From Limnobaculum zhutongyuii (lineage in GTDB: Bacteria; Pseudomonadota; Gammaproteobacteria; Enterobacterales; Enterobacteriaceae), in NCBI RefSeq assembly GCF_004295645.1, contig NZ_CP034752.1, positions 3,224,001 to 3,288,000 of the forward strand: a stretch of DNA of 64,000 nucleotides, read 5' to 3'. Below, piece by piece: positions 27,668-36,430 of the stretch. Within the stretch, counting starts at the first letter, position 1. Each line of letters begins with the position of its first letter. A program made the translations under genes and the position numbers. The notes under the pieces were generated by a model that was given only the letters and a program-made list of their open reading frames with translations, ran no database searches and was not told the DNA's origin.

Positions 27668-28204
27668 TTATTTTATCTCTTGATTAGGATAAATTTTATA
27701 ACTCCAGCGCTGGTCAGGATGAACGCCAGTATTAACATGAACATTAAATGTTTGCCCGGGAGGAACAGCTAACTCAAAGCTAAAGCTGTTATGCCAGAAT
27801 GTTGAACCATTCACAATGTCATAGGTTCCCACCGACCACTCAGGCTGATAGCGTTGAACAACTTTACCACTCTCATCAGTAATAAATGCAGACCACCATT
27901 TGGTATTAACGGATTTAACGGTCGGCGCAGAAATACTTACGACGACAATTCCATTTGCCGGAATAGCAGAGAATTGAACTTTCATCTCTTCTGGCGTGTA
28001 CATTTTAACTTTTGCGTTCTTCTCCATCTCTGACTTTAAGTATTCATAACTCATATACTTCACAGCAGTATTGGTACTAAACAGATCGGTAACCTCTGTT
28101 CGCTCACTGGTTGAACCATAGTTACTATATTTTTTTCCAACGGAATCGGCCATACATCCAGAGAGCAACACAGTCACGATTAGAGGTAGTATTATTCTAA
28201 ACAT
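27668..28204 (-). CDS. Putative lipoprotein of unknown function
   Basis: A 178-residue protein with a lipoprotein signal (IILPLIVTVLLSGC, lipobox LLSGC with Cys at residue 17). The mature part is beta-rich in appearance, with KWWSAFITDESGKVVQRYQPEW and a C-terminal PGQTFNVHVNTG segment. No family is recognised with confidence. It stands alone between the copper genes and the sugar cluster, followed by a strong terminator. The +2 residue is Met, so outer-membrane sorting is likely (inference). Confidence 0.7.
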   Translation of the reverse strand: MFRIILPLIVTVLLSGCMADSVGKKYSNYGSTSERTEVTDLFSTNTAVKYMSYEYLKSEMEKNAKVKMYTPEEMKVQFSAIPANGIVVVSISAPTVKSVNTKWWSAFITDESGKVVQRYQPEWSVGTYDIVNGSTFWHNSFSFELAVPPGQTFNVHVNTGVHPDQRWSYKIYPNQEIK

Positions 28205-28336
28205 ATCGATATCAATCCTGTGATAGTAAGAAGAAGCATAATAACCTTATAAAATATAAGTTAATTTGACGCCAAACAACACTCATTGATATCGATATTG
28301 AAATATTTATTACAACTTATTTGATTAACTTACCCT

Positions 28337-29256
28337 CTAAACTGGCTGAATATTCCAGACGCTTTCAATCACTAATGGCCTATCCACTGTCACAATAGCA
28401 GGCGCTGTGTTAACACTATTTGGTGGTCCGGAAAGTGGCTCAACGCAGGCGGCATCCGGTTGTTTATTGAATACCACCATCGATGGCGCCGCTGATGACA
28501 TGTTTAACTGAAGCTTACCCGGCCACAATAATGTGGCGGACATCCCCTTGTTGAAACCAAAGCAGTCGTCCCAAGGGCCCGGCTGCGGCTCGATTCGTCT
28601 ACCGGTGGGCAATTCGTTATCGCCCGGCTCTTCTTGCCAGTCGGCATTAAAGCTAACCTGTAGCTCATCATCTGCATGACCAGGCACCGCCTGTGTTACA
28701 TATTCCGTATCACCGATCCACTTGGCAAACCAGGGATGCCAGCCAGCCGCGGCAGGAAATGGTTCACTCGCAGTCTTAACCATCAGGCTGATCAGCAGTG
28801 CATCTTCCTGTAGTTCGAAACGTTGAATCACCTCGCCACGCCACGCCACGGCCAGGGTTGTTCTAACTTAAAGCTAAACGTCGCGGAATCGCCGGTGGTT
28901 TCTATCATCTTCCAGGCCGCGAAACAGGCCATACCATGCAGAGCATGAGGCGCTTTATTCATCGGTAGTGAATAGCGTTGACCTTCAAACTCAAGTTGTG
29001 CATTTCCCATCCGCCCTACCCAGGGAATCATCGGGAAACTACCATATTGAAAAGCGCGTCGCTGTGGATTCCACTGGCGTAATAGTTCGTAGCCAAACGC
29101 ATTAAGCGAAGCTAAACGACAGCCATCCTCAGGGTAAATCACCGCCTTAATAGCACCTTTACTGAGTACTACTTTTGGCCCACGCGGGCCAGCCCAGGGC
29201 GCATCAAATGCTTGTCTGACGGCCATATACGAGTTGTTGTCTAAAACCATGGTCAT
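28337..29256 (-). pseudogene. Aldose 1-epimerase family (YihR-like), frameshifted
   Basis: The N-terminal part (29256 to 28828) and C-terminal part (28849 to 28337) are in different frames. Together they form an aldose epimerase of about 300 residues with MIPWVGRMGNAQLEF, APHALHGMACF (catalytic His), AAAGWHPWF (second His) and DDCFGF. The break lies in three tandem copies of GTGGC (28835-28849, minus strand); with two copies the frame is continuous through PWPWRGEVIQ. E. coli YihR is the mutarotase of the sulfoquinovose operon, and this gene has the same place at the end of the operon containing yihU. It is either inactivated or switchable by repeat slippage. Confidence 0.82.
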
Positions 29257-29291
29257 GTTTATTTATCCTCGGTTAATAATATTTTTAGTCG

Positions 29292-30674
29292 TTATTTAGT
29301 TTGAGGGTCACCATAGTTCACGCGAATTAACTGCACGCAAACCAACGAGATAACGGATATTCCGGCAAAATAGGCGGCCACATACCAGGGTTTACTACCA
29401 CCTAACGCCAGCAACGATGAAGCAATTAACGGCGTCATCCCACCGAGAATGGCGGAAAACTGATAGGCGAATGACAAACCGGTATAACGCACTTTGGTAC
29501 CAAACATCCGAACAAACATGGTCGGTTGAACGGCGAACATCATGGTTGGACCAAAGTTATAACCAACAATCATGGCAAACCAGATAACTACCGGCTGCTG
29601 GGTTTCCAGCAAGAAGAAGAACGGGAAAGCGAACAGCATACAAAAAGCTGCACCGGCCATATACAACGGACGCTGCCCTACCCGATCGGAAATCCAGCCA
29701 ATCAGCGGGCAACTAATTAACCCAATAGCAGAAGCGATCAACATCCCGGTGAGGGGAATTTGCCTGTCCATTGCCAACTGAGTTGATAAATAGGCAATAC
29801 CAAACGCATTGATAATATTAGAAGAGACGGTTTCCGCTAAACGCGCTCCCAGAGCCAAAAAAATATTACGAGGATGACGGCGGAACAGCTCAATAATGGG
29901 CAGTGACTCTTTTTTCTTCCACTGCTGCCCGCTCTCGTCTCGCTGAGCCATCGGTACCGTCAGGATTGCCTGCTTCTCCGCGATCACTTCCCGTTTGGCA
30001 TGTTTGAAGTCACCCGTTTCTTCCGTGTGAATACGGATATACATACCAACAATCAGCATCACTGCCGACAGCAGAAAAGGAATACGCCATCCCCAGGCCA
30101 TAAACTGCTCCTGAGTCAGTAAACCATTACATAAAGCAAACACCCCGGTTGCCAGCATAATCCCGGCAGAAGCCGCCGTTTGCGGCAACGACCCCAGAAA
30201 ACCGCGCTTGCTTTGAGGTGCCGATTCAATGGTCATCAGCGCAGCACCGCCGTACTCACCGCCTAAACCAAAACCCTGAATCAACCGCAGAATCACTAAC
30301 AGTGCAGGAGCCCAAACCCCGGCATTGGCGTAAGTCGGTAATAATCCGATTAAGAAAGTGGATATACCTACAATCACCAGCGTCCAGATTAGGGTAACTT
30401 TTCGACCAATTTTGTCGCCATAATGCCCAAAAACAATGCCCCCTAATGGGCGAGCCAAAAAGCCTACGCCAAAAGTAGCAAACGCAGCGATAGTACCAAC
30501 TACCGGATCTTCCTGCGGGAAAAATAGTGGGCCAAAAACCAGCCCTGCTGCCGTACCAAAAATGAAAAAGTCATACCACTCCAGCAAAGCACCGGCGAAG
30601 CTGGCTGCAACCACCTTACGCATTGCAGCATCGGGTAATCCGTCATTGGCAATATGATTTTTATCCACGTCCAT
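29292..30674 (-). CDS. MFS transporter, metabolite:H+ symporter (MHS) type
   Basis: A 460-residue, 12-segment transporter. VASFAGALLEWYDFFIFG-like start, RPLGGIVFGHYGDKIGRK (loop 2-3 signature) and LILRLIQGFGLGGEYGGA identify the MHS group, which includes ShiA, KgtP and ProP and carries organic acids, osmolytes and aromatic acids. The ATG at 30674 has GGAGG 8 bases upstream; an earlier start at 30731 lacks one. Cotranscribed with the epimerase; substrate unknown, possibly the sulfonated or acidic sugar of the cluster. Confidence 0.85.
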   Translation of the reverse strand: MDVDKNHIANDGLPDAAMRKVVAASFAGALLEWYDFFIFGTAAGLVFGPLFFPQEDPVVGTIAAFATFGVGFLARPLGGIVFGHYGDKIGRKVTLIWTLVIVGISTFLIGLLPTYANAGVWAPALLVILRLIQGFGLGGEYGGAALMTIESAPQSKRGFLGSLPQTAASAGIMLATGVFALCNGLLTQEQFMAWGWRIPFLLSAVMLIVGMYIRIHTEETGDFKHAKREVIAEKQAILTVPMAQRDESGQQWKKKESLPIIELFRRHPRNIFLALGARLAETVSSNIINAFGIAYLSTQLAMDRQIPLTGMLIASAIGLISCPLIGWISDRVGQRPLYMAGAAFCMLFAFPFFFLLETQQPVVIWFAMIVGYNFGPTMMFAVQPTMFVRMFGTKVRYTGLSFAYQFSAILGGMTPLIASSLLALGGSKPWYVAAYFAGISVISLVCVQLIRVNYGDPQTK

Positions 30675-30757
30675 ACTTTGTTCCTCCGTGCTACCAGCCT
30701 GAGCCGATACAGGCGCTATGACCAATAACAACGATATTGCTGAGGATTAGCAGCAAT

Positions 30758-30785
30758 CACCGGCAGAACGTTTGTTCTGCCGGTG
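30758..30785. other. Intercistronic hairpin between two MFS genes
   Basis: A perfect 12-bp stem, CACCGGCAGAAC with GTTCTGCCGGTG, loop of 4. On the minus strand no T-run follows, so it may be an mRNA-stability or partial termination element inside the operon. Confidence 0.5.
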
Positions 30786-30792
30786 CATGGTG

Positions 30793-32235
30793 TTAACGAC
30801 TCGGCTTCTCAGACTCAATCAGTGCCAATACTTCTTCGTCTTCGGCATCAACGTTGGCACCAATAGGTTCCCAACGAATGCACAGACAGGTGGCAAAACC
30901 GATGAACGGCACAATCGCCAGCCAGAAAAATGCCTGAGTATTCAACGCCCCCCATAACATTGGCCAGAAGATTAATCCGGCAATCGCTCCGGTACGCATA
31001 ATTGCCCGGGCAAAACCCACACCCGCAGGGCGAATACTTGGAGGATACGACAGGGTTGCAATGGTCATCCCTAAACCGCCAGGTCCGGCAGAATGGAAGA
31101 AGATTATCGAACCTAACAGCGCCAGCGACAGCCACGGATTTGTGGTAGCCAGTAAGCCCAACGCAATCAGTGCAATAGTGACCATCGCAAAACCAAACAT
31201 CGACTGACGGCGAGCACCAAACTTACTGACGATCAGCGAGCCAATGGCACCACCGGTTACGCCGCACAAGGCATTCACCACCGCAGAACCGGTTAATGCT
31301 CCGGTGAGCCCGCCACTTAATATTCCCGCCAGCGTCAGCGGCAAGTAGACCCCTACGGCGTTGTACTGCCAGGCCTGCATGGTGGCAACAATACAGCCCA
31401 AAATGGTGCGACGACGATACTTCTGATTAAACAGAATACGGTACACCCCTTCGATTTTGACCTTTTGTTCACCTTCTGGTTGGTGCTGGATTTGCTCACC
31501 CACCGTGGCATCAATGCCGTAGCGCTGTTTTAAAATCTTGCATGCTAAGGCATATTTACCGACCCGCGCCGCCCACATGGCCGATTCACCAATAAACACA
31601 TAGCGTAACACCATGACTAATACAGCAAAGCCTGCACCAATAAAAATGCCATAACGCCATAACTGACCATCAGCCACTTCTGACAGATGCAAAGGAATCA
31701 ATACCAGATAGACAACCGTGGTGGAGACATACCATCCCATTTGCCATAAGTTAACCGAAGAACCCGACTTCTTCGACGATGTTCCGCGTAGTTCAGCTAC
31801 CGCACTGGTTGCCAGCGGGAAGTCGATACCCAGACCAAATCCCATAATCACCCGTGACACCAGAACCCACCAGATATTAGGCGCAAACGCCACCGCCGCT
31901 GCACCAATGGTGCATAGCCCCATTCCAATCAAAAAAGCTTTACGTTGACCAAAGGTATTAATCACCCGGTTTGCCAGCAGGCCACCAATCAGTGCCGCCA
32001 CCAATACCGAGGCGTTAACGGTCGCCGCCAGTCCGGGAGAAATACCAAACTCTGCTGCAATAAACTTGTTACCAAAACCTACCATCGCTGCCTGATAGGC
32101 ATCGATTAAAATTCCACCCAGCGCAATCAGAACGATGCCAATATTCGAGCGCAGTGCCGCATGATTATTGACAATATCGATGACATCCTGAGGGCGACTT
32201 ATCCGATATGTCGTTCGGGCTGAAGTCTGTGTCAT
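30793..32235 (-). CDS. MFS transporter (sugar-porter-like)
   Basis: A 480-residue transporter with 12 predicted membrane segments. The loop 2-3 motif is degenerate (LLANRVINTFGQRKAF), and VISRVIMGFGLGIDFPLA fits the sugar porter/SKP side of the MFS. A long cytoplasmic loop (about residues 215-265) separates the halves. It is downstream of the zinc dehydrogenase on the same strand. It is not an obvious YihO or YihP homologue, which are of the GPH group. Substrate unknown. Confidence 0.82.
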   Translation of the reverse strand: MTQTSARTTYRISRPQDVIDIVNNHAALRSNIGIVLIALGGILIDAYQAAMVGFGNKFIAAEFGISPGLAATVNASVLVAALIGGLLANRVINTFGQRKAFLIGMGLCTIGAAAVAFAPNIWWVLVSRVIMGFGLGIDFPLATSAVAELRGTSSKKSGSSVNLWQMGWYVSTTVVYLVLIPLHLSEVADGQLWRYGIFIGAGFAVLVMVLRYVFIGESAMWAARVGKYALACKILKQRYGIDATVGEQIQHQPEGEQKVKIEGVYRILFNQKYRRRTILGCIVATMQAWQYNAVGVYLPLTLAGILSGGLTGALTGSAVVNALCGVTGGAIGSLIVSKFGARRQSMFGFAMVTIALIALGLLATTNPWLSLALLGSIIFFHSAGPGGLGMTIATLSYPPSIRPAGVGFARAIMRTGAIAGLIFWPMLWGALNTQAFFWLAIVPFIGFATCLCIRWEPIGANVDAEDEEVLALIESEKPSR

Positions 32236-32397
32236 GTTTGTATCCTTACTATTTCAGTAATAGATTAATTTTTGTTTTCAGCTGAAAAGCCGGTAAGCCG
32301 GGCAGATAGATTCTGTTTAGTTCATTGGTTATATTCAGAACTCAACCGCCCGGAGATAAACAAACAACAAGGTTATAATTAGCCAGACAACAGCCGG

Positions 32398-33408
32398 TTA
32401 TTGTTCAAACTTAATCAGTACTTTGATTGAAGCGGGTTGTTTAGCACGGGCAAATGCCTCCGATGCCTGACTGACCGGGAAAACATCCGTTACCAGATCG
32501 GTCGTATCGAACAGACCATCCGCCAACCAGCCAATCACCACATCAAAATCTTCCGGCACATACATGCCCGAACTGATCAAATCCCGTTCAAAACGCTGCA
32601 TGCTCGGTAGTGGAATCTCACGAGGACCACTCGGAACCCCCATACAAACCACGGTTCCCCCGGCCATGACTTTGGTACAGGCATCCGTTATCGTGGCCTG
32701 TGAGGCAACAACGTCAATGACGCCAGTAAAGCGTTCGTCATCCGCCAGCTCTCCCGGAGCCAATGCTCGGTATGCACCATATTTAATTGCCAGTTCGCGT
32801 TTTTTGCTGTCCGGCTCCACCACGGTGATCTTTTCTGCCCCCATAATGCGCAGCGCCTGAATCACCGACAAACCAATAGTACCGGCACCGATAACCAGCA
32901 CGATTTCACGCGACGCTTTAGGCATACGGTTAACGCAGTAGCGGGCGCAAGCCGCTGGCTCTGCAAATGCCAGAACGTTCATCGGTAATGATTTTGGTGC
33001 GATATGCAGATTTCTGGCAGGAACCACATGGGAAGATCGGGCAAAACCCGGCGCCCGGAATCCGGCAACCTGAGGCGGCTCACACAAATTAAAACGCCCC
33101 GCTTTACAGGCACGACACTCCATACAGGCCATAATCGGGTCGACAACCACATGGTCGCCAACGCTGACATTGGTGACGCCAGAACCTATTTCTTTAACTA
33201 CTGCGGCAATTTCATGCCCCGGAACAATCGGCGGCTTGGCAAATGGGTGACCATCGGCCAGAACGTGGAGATCGGAACCACAAATCCCCAAATAAACGGG
33301 TGCAATACGCACTTCATGGGCCGCCAGAGGCTTAACCGGCAGATCGTGATATTCAGTGGTCACTTCCCCTACCGCTGAGAATAAGACATTCGTGACTTTG
33401 CTCATCAT
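32398..33408 (-). CDS. Zinc-dependent medium-chain alcohol/polyol dehydrogenase
   Basis: A 336-residue MDR enzyme. Catalytic zinc ligands are Cys43 (LGICGSD) and His-Glu of PGHE (about 66-69); the structural zinc site is CMECRACKAGRFNLC; the NAD-binding loop is VIGAGTIGLSV (about 170). It resembles sorbitol/threonine-type dehydrogenases. Start at ATG 33408 with AAGGA. It sits in the operon led by yihU, in the position where E. coli has the isomerase gene yihS, so it may interconvert a (sulfo)sugar alcohol and ketose, or act on a C3 product; this is inference. Confidence 0.85.
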   Translation of the reverse strand: MMSKVTNVLFSAVGEVTTEYHDLPVKPLAAHEVRIAPVYLGICGSDLHVLADGHPFAKPPIVPGHEIAAVVKEIGSGVTNVSVGDHVVVDPIMACMECRACKAGRFNLCEPPQVAGFRAPGFARSSHVVPARNLHIAPKSLPMNVLAFAEPAACARYCVNRMPKASREIVLVIGAGTIGLSVIQALRIMGAEKITVVEPDSKKRELAIKYGAYRALAPGELADDERFTGVIDVVASQATITDACTKVMAGGTVVCMGVPSGPREIPLPSMQRFERDLISSGMYVPEDFDVVIGWLADGLFDTTDLVTDVFPVSQASEAFARAKQPASIKVLIKFEQ

Positions 33409-33502
33409 AAAGATCCTTACCAATCATAAAGAAGCTGTTATTCAGGCCGTCGGATTGATGGTTATCCGACGCCCATCAGAAAAAGTGCAGCGGTGCGGTC
33501 TG

Positions 33503-34366
33503 TCAGAACTCTGCCGCTTTACCGCTACTGCCAAACAAGCGAATTTTTTCTCTTACCCGCTGTTGCATAAACTCAGAACCGCGCCCCAAAGAGATCGCCA
33601 GCGTGTATTCATCAGGTTCTTTGGCTAACACATCAAGTACACCTTCAGTAAATGCCTGACGCAGCTCGGTATCCACATTCACTTTGGCAACACCCAGTGA
33701 AATCGCACGACGAATTTGCTCATCGGGCACGCCAGAACCACCGTGCAACACAATCGGTTTTTTCACCGTGTCGCGAATTTCACTTAAGCGCTGAAAAGCC
33801 AGTTTGGGTTCCTGCTTATACATTCCATGAGCGGTACCAATCGACACCGCCAGATAGTCCACGGAGGTTTGTTCGGCAAAAGCTAACGCCTCTTCACAAC
33901 TGGTAATAAAGGCATCTTTCTCATCAACGGAAATATCGTCTTCCGTTCCTCCGATTTTACCGATTTCTCCTTCAGAACCTATCCCTAAAGCGTGTGAAAC
34001 CTGCGCTACCGCATGCGTGATCCTGACATTCTCTTCAAAACTCAGGTGTGAACCGTCAAACATCACCGAATGAAACCCGGCCCGTACCGCCTGCATGGTT
34101 TGTTCAAAGCTGCGGCTGTGGTCCAGATGAATACATACCGGCACAGAACACTCCGCCATAAACGCATCCACCATCTTTTTCATTGGCTGTAAACCCAGAG
34201 TATTAATCACCCGCTGACCAATCTGGATCATCACCGGTGACTGCTCCTGCTCGGCAGCCAGCAAAATAGCGCGAATAGTTTCAGCGTTATGGGCACTGAA
34301 AGCACCAATGGCATAGCCACCTTTCCAGGCCTGTTGAATCATCTGTTTACCCGATAAATACGGCAT
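33503..34366 (-). CDS. Class II ketose-bisphosphate aldolase family
   Basis: A 287-residue zinc aldolase of the Fba/GatY/KbaY type. Zinc and catalytic motifs are CIHLDHS (about residues 77-83), GSEGEIGKIGG, SIGTAHGMY and PIVLHGGSGVPDEQI (about 205-219). It would split a ketose phosphate to dihydroxyacetone phosphate and an aldehyde. In E. coli the corresponding step is done by class I YihT; here a non-homologous class II enzyme lies directly downstream of yihU, so it may have replaced YihT. Substrate unproven. Confidence 0.88.
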   Translation of the reverse strand: MPYLSGKQMIQQAWKGGYAIGAFSAHNAETIRAILLAAEQEQSPVMIQIGQRVINTLGLQPMKKMVDAFMAECSVPVCIHLDHSRSFEQTMQAVRAGFHSVMFDGSHLSFEENVRITHAVAQVSHALGIGSEGEIGKIGGTEDDISVDEKDAFITSCEEALAFAEQTSVDYLAVSIGTAHGMYKQEPKLAFQRLSEIRDTVKKPIVLHGGSGVPDEQIRRAISLGVAKVNVDTELRQAFTEGVLDVLAKEPDEYTLAISLGRGSEFMQQRVREKIRLFGSSGKAAEF

Positions 34367-34416
34367 TATTTTCTTCTCCCTTAATTTCTGTTTACGGTTG
34401 GGTTATAGGCTGTTGG

Positions 34417-35304
34417 TTATGCTTCGCTACGACCGGAAATTTTTCGCACATGGGCCAGAATGGCGGTCCAGTCTTGTTTGCCACGACCATCTGCACGGGC
34501 CTGGCTATATACTTCACGCGCAGCCGCACCAAGCGGCATTGGCACATGCAGTTGATTGGCGACATCCAGCGCGATACCTAAATCTTTGTGGGCAAGATCG
34601 ATCATAAAGGCAGGGCTGAGGTCACCTTTCAGCACTTTATTTGGCCAGCTGGTAGTAAAGTGCCCTTTTCCCGCTGGCGTGTTGGACATCACCTGAATAG
34701 CCACCTCTAAAGGCAGACCAAGCGCCTCACACATCACTGCCGCTTCCGCTGACAGGGCATTTAACGCAATGCTCATATAGTTATTAATCAGCTTGACCCG
34801 AATCCCCATGCCCGGACCGGAACAGTTGACCAGCTCAGAACCCATACACATCAAAACGGGTTTGGCTTTTTCTACCTGCGTCTCCGTTCCTCCGGCTAAA
34901 ATCAACAGCGTACCGGCAATGGCATGGTCAGAAGTGCGCCCTACCGGTGCGTCCATATAGCTGAAACCCTGTTGTGACATTTTTTGACACAAACGATCGC
35001 TCTGTAATGGATGAATGGTGGACATATCAATCACCAGTGCCTGTTTTGACAACGACTCATTCACCCCGCCATCGCCAAACAGCACCTGCTCAACCAAATC
35101 ACCATTCGGCAGCATGGTAATCACGTACTCAGCACCTGAAGCCGCAGCCGATGGGCTATCAGCACCTTTTGCCCCCAGGCCAGTTAATACGTCAACCGCC
35201 TGACGGTTAACGTCATACACGCTGAGCTGATGTCCTTTTTTAATCAGGTTAGCGGCCATCGGAGCGCCCATCTGTCCCAATCCAATAAATGCTACGAATG
35301 CCAT
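34417..35304 (-). CDS. yihU: YihU-like sulfolactaldehyde reductase
   Basis: A 295-residue beta-hydroxyacid dehydrogenase. It aligns with E. coli YihU (298) along its whole length: FIGLGQMGAPMA at the N-terminus (NADH site), ITMLPNGDLV, IDMSTIHPLQ, PVGRTSDHAIAGTL and GIRVKLINNYMSIALNALSA with the catalytic Lys (about residue 171), then HFTTSWPNKVL. YihU reduces 3-sulfolactaldehyde to 2,3-dihydroxypropanesulfonate at the end of sulfoglycolysis. It is first in the leftward operon and divergent from yihV, as in E. coli. Confidence 0.88.
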   Translation of the reverse strand: MAFVAFIGLGQMGAPMAANLIKKGHQLSVYDVNRQAVDVLTGLGAKGADSPSAAASGAEYVITMLPNGDLVEQVLFGDGGVNESLSKQALVIDMSTIHPLQSDRLCQKMSQQGFSYMDAPVGRTSDHAIAGTLLILAGGTETQVEKAKPVLMCMGSELVNCSGPGMGIRVKLINNYMSIALNALSAEAAVMCEALGLPLEVAIQVMSNTPAGKGHFTTSWPNKVLKGDLSPAFMIDLAHKDLGIALDVANQLHVPMPLGAAAREVYSQARADGRGKQDWTAILAHVRKISGRSEA

Positions 35305-35395
35305 CCCCTACCTCCTGATCACTATTGATAGAAACTGTTCGTTTTTGTCATTTTTAAAATTGAATTTGATGTTATTTGTAATTTTAAGTAATTAA

Positions 35396-35411
35396 AGTGA
35401 CACAAATCACT
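35396..35411. promoter_or_regulatory. Candidate CRP site between yihU and yihV
   Basis: AGTGA-CACAAA-TCACT has the GTGA-N6-TCAC core of a CRP operator, in the 181-base gap between the two divergent genes. It would allow glucose repression of both operons. The flanks lack the full TGTGA/TCACA, so strength is uncertain. Confidence 0.5.
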
Positions 35412-35485
35412 CTTTAAGCATTTATTTGAATTAAAATGGACAGCAATACGACAATATCTGACAATAATGAAAAAGGAGCCGGACA

Positions 35486-36382
35486 ATGATAAAGATCGCC
35501 TGTATTGGTATTGCGGTTCAGGACCGCCTGTATTACGTGGAAAAGCTGCCTCATGGCGGTGGAAAATATGTCGCACAGGATTATAAAGAGATCGGCGGTG
35601 GGCCCGCAGCGACAGCGGCGGTTGCCATTGCACGACTCGGAGCGCAGGTCGATTTTATCGGCAGGTTAGGCGATGATGCGGCAGGAAAAACACTGTTGTC
35701 AGAACTGGAATCATCCGGTGTGAATACCTCTCTGACCAAAGTCTTCAGTCAGGCTCGCTCCTCACAATCGGCGGTGTTGGTGGATCAGCAGGGCGAACGT
35801 ATTATTATTAATCACCCCAGTCCTGACCTTCCTGATGACCCCGACTGGATGAAGCAAATTGATTTCAGCCAGTACGATCTGGTACTGGCGGATGTCCGCT
35901 GGCATCAGGGCGCTGAGTACGCCTTTACTCAGGCCAGAGCGGCCGATGTTCCTACCTTACTAGATGCAGACATTACTCCCCAAAACATCCTGCCATTAAT
36001 TCAGTTGGCGGATCATGCGGCCTTTTCTGAACCGGGATTAATCAAAGCGACCGGTGAGAACGATGTGACAAAAGCGCTCACGCAGGCAGATCGGATGACG
36101 CCGGGAACCGTGTATGTGACCAGGGGAAAATCCGGCTGTTTTTGGCTGCAACAGCAAGCACTACAACATCAGCCAGGTTTTAAGGTGAAGGTAGTAGACA
36201 CCACCGGAGCCGGGGATGTATTCCACGGTGCACTGGCTTTAGCAATAGCAGAAAAACAGCCGCTGGCGCAGGCCGTACGCTTTGCCAATACGGTTGCGGC
36301 ACTAAAATGTACCCAGCCGGGAGGACGGGCAGGTATTCCGGATCGCCATCAAACTGACGCCTTTTTGTCACTTTGTGTATAG
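35486..36382 (+). CDS. yihV: YihV-like sulfofructose kinase (PfkB family)
   Basis: A 298-residue sugar kinase, identical in length to E. coli YihV and clearly similar throughout: IACIGIAVQDRLYYVE, EIGGGPAATAAVAIARLGA, RSSQSAVLVDQQGERIIIN, LADVRWH, HAAFSEPGLI, and the PfkB signature DTTGAGDVFHGAL (catalytic Asp, about residue 240) followed by GGRAGIPD. YihV phosphorylates 6-deoxy-6-sulfofructose. AAGGAGC precedes the ATG. Followed by yihW, as in E. coli. Confidence 0.88.
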   Translation: MIKIACIGIAVQDRLYYVEKLPHGGGKYVAQDYKEIGGGPAATAAVAIARLGAQVDFIGRLGDDAAGKTLLSELESSGVNTSLTKVFSQARSSQSAVLVDQQGERIIINHPSPDLPDDPDWMKQIDFSQYDLVLADVRWHQGAEYAFTQARAADVPTLLDADITPQNILPLIQLADHAAFSEPGLIKATGENDVTKALTQADRMTPGTVYVTRGKSGCFWLQQQALQHQPGFKVKVVDTTGAGDVFHGALALAIAEKQPLAQAVRFANTVAALKCTQPGGRAGIPDRHQTDAFLSLCV

Positions 36383-36430
36383 AATAGTCACCATGCAAGC
36401 GAAGCGATGTCAATTTATGGGAGACAGAGG

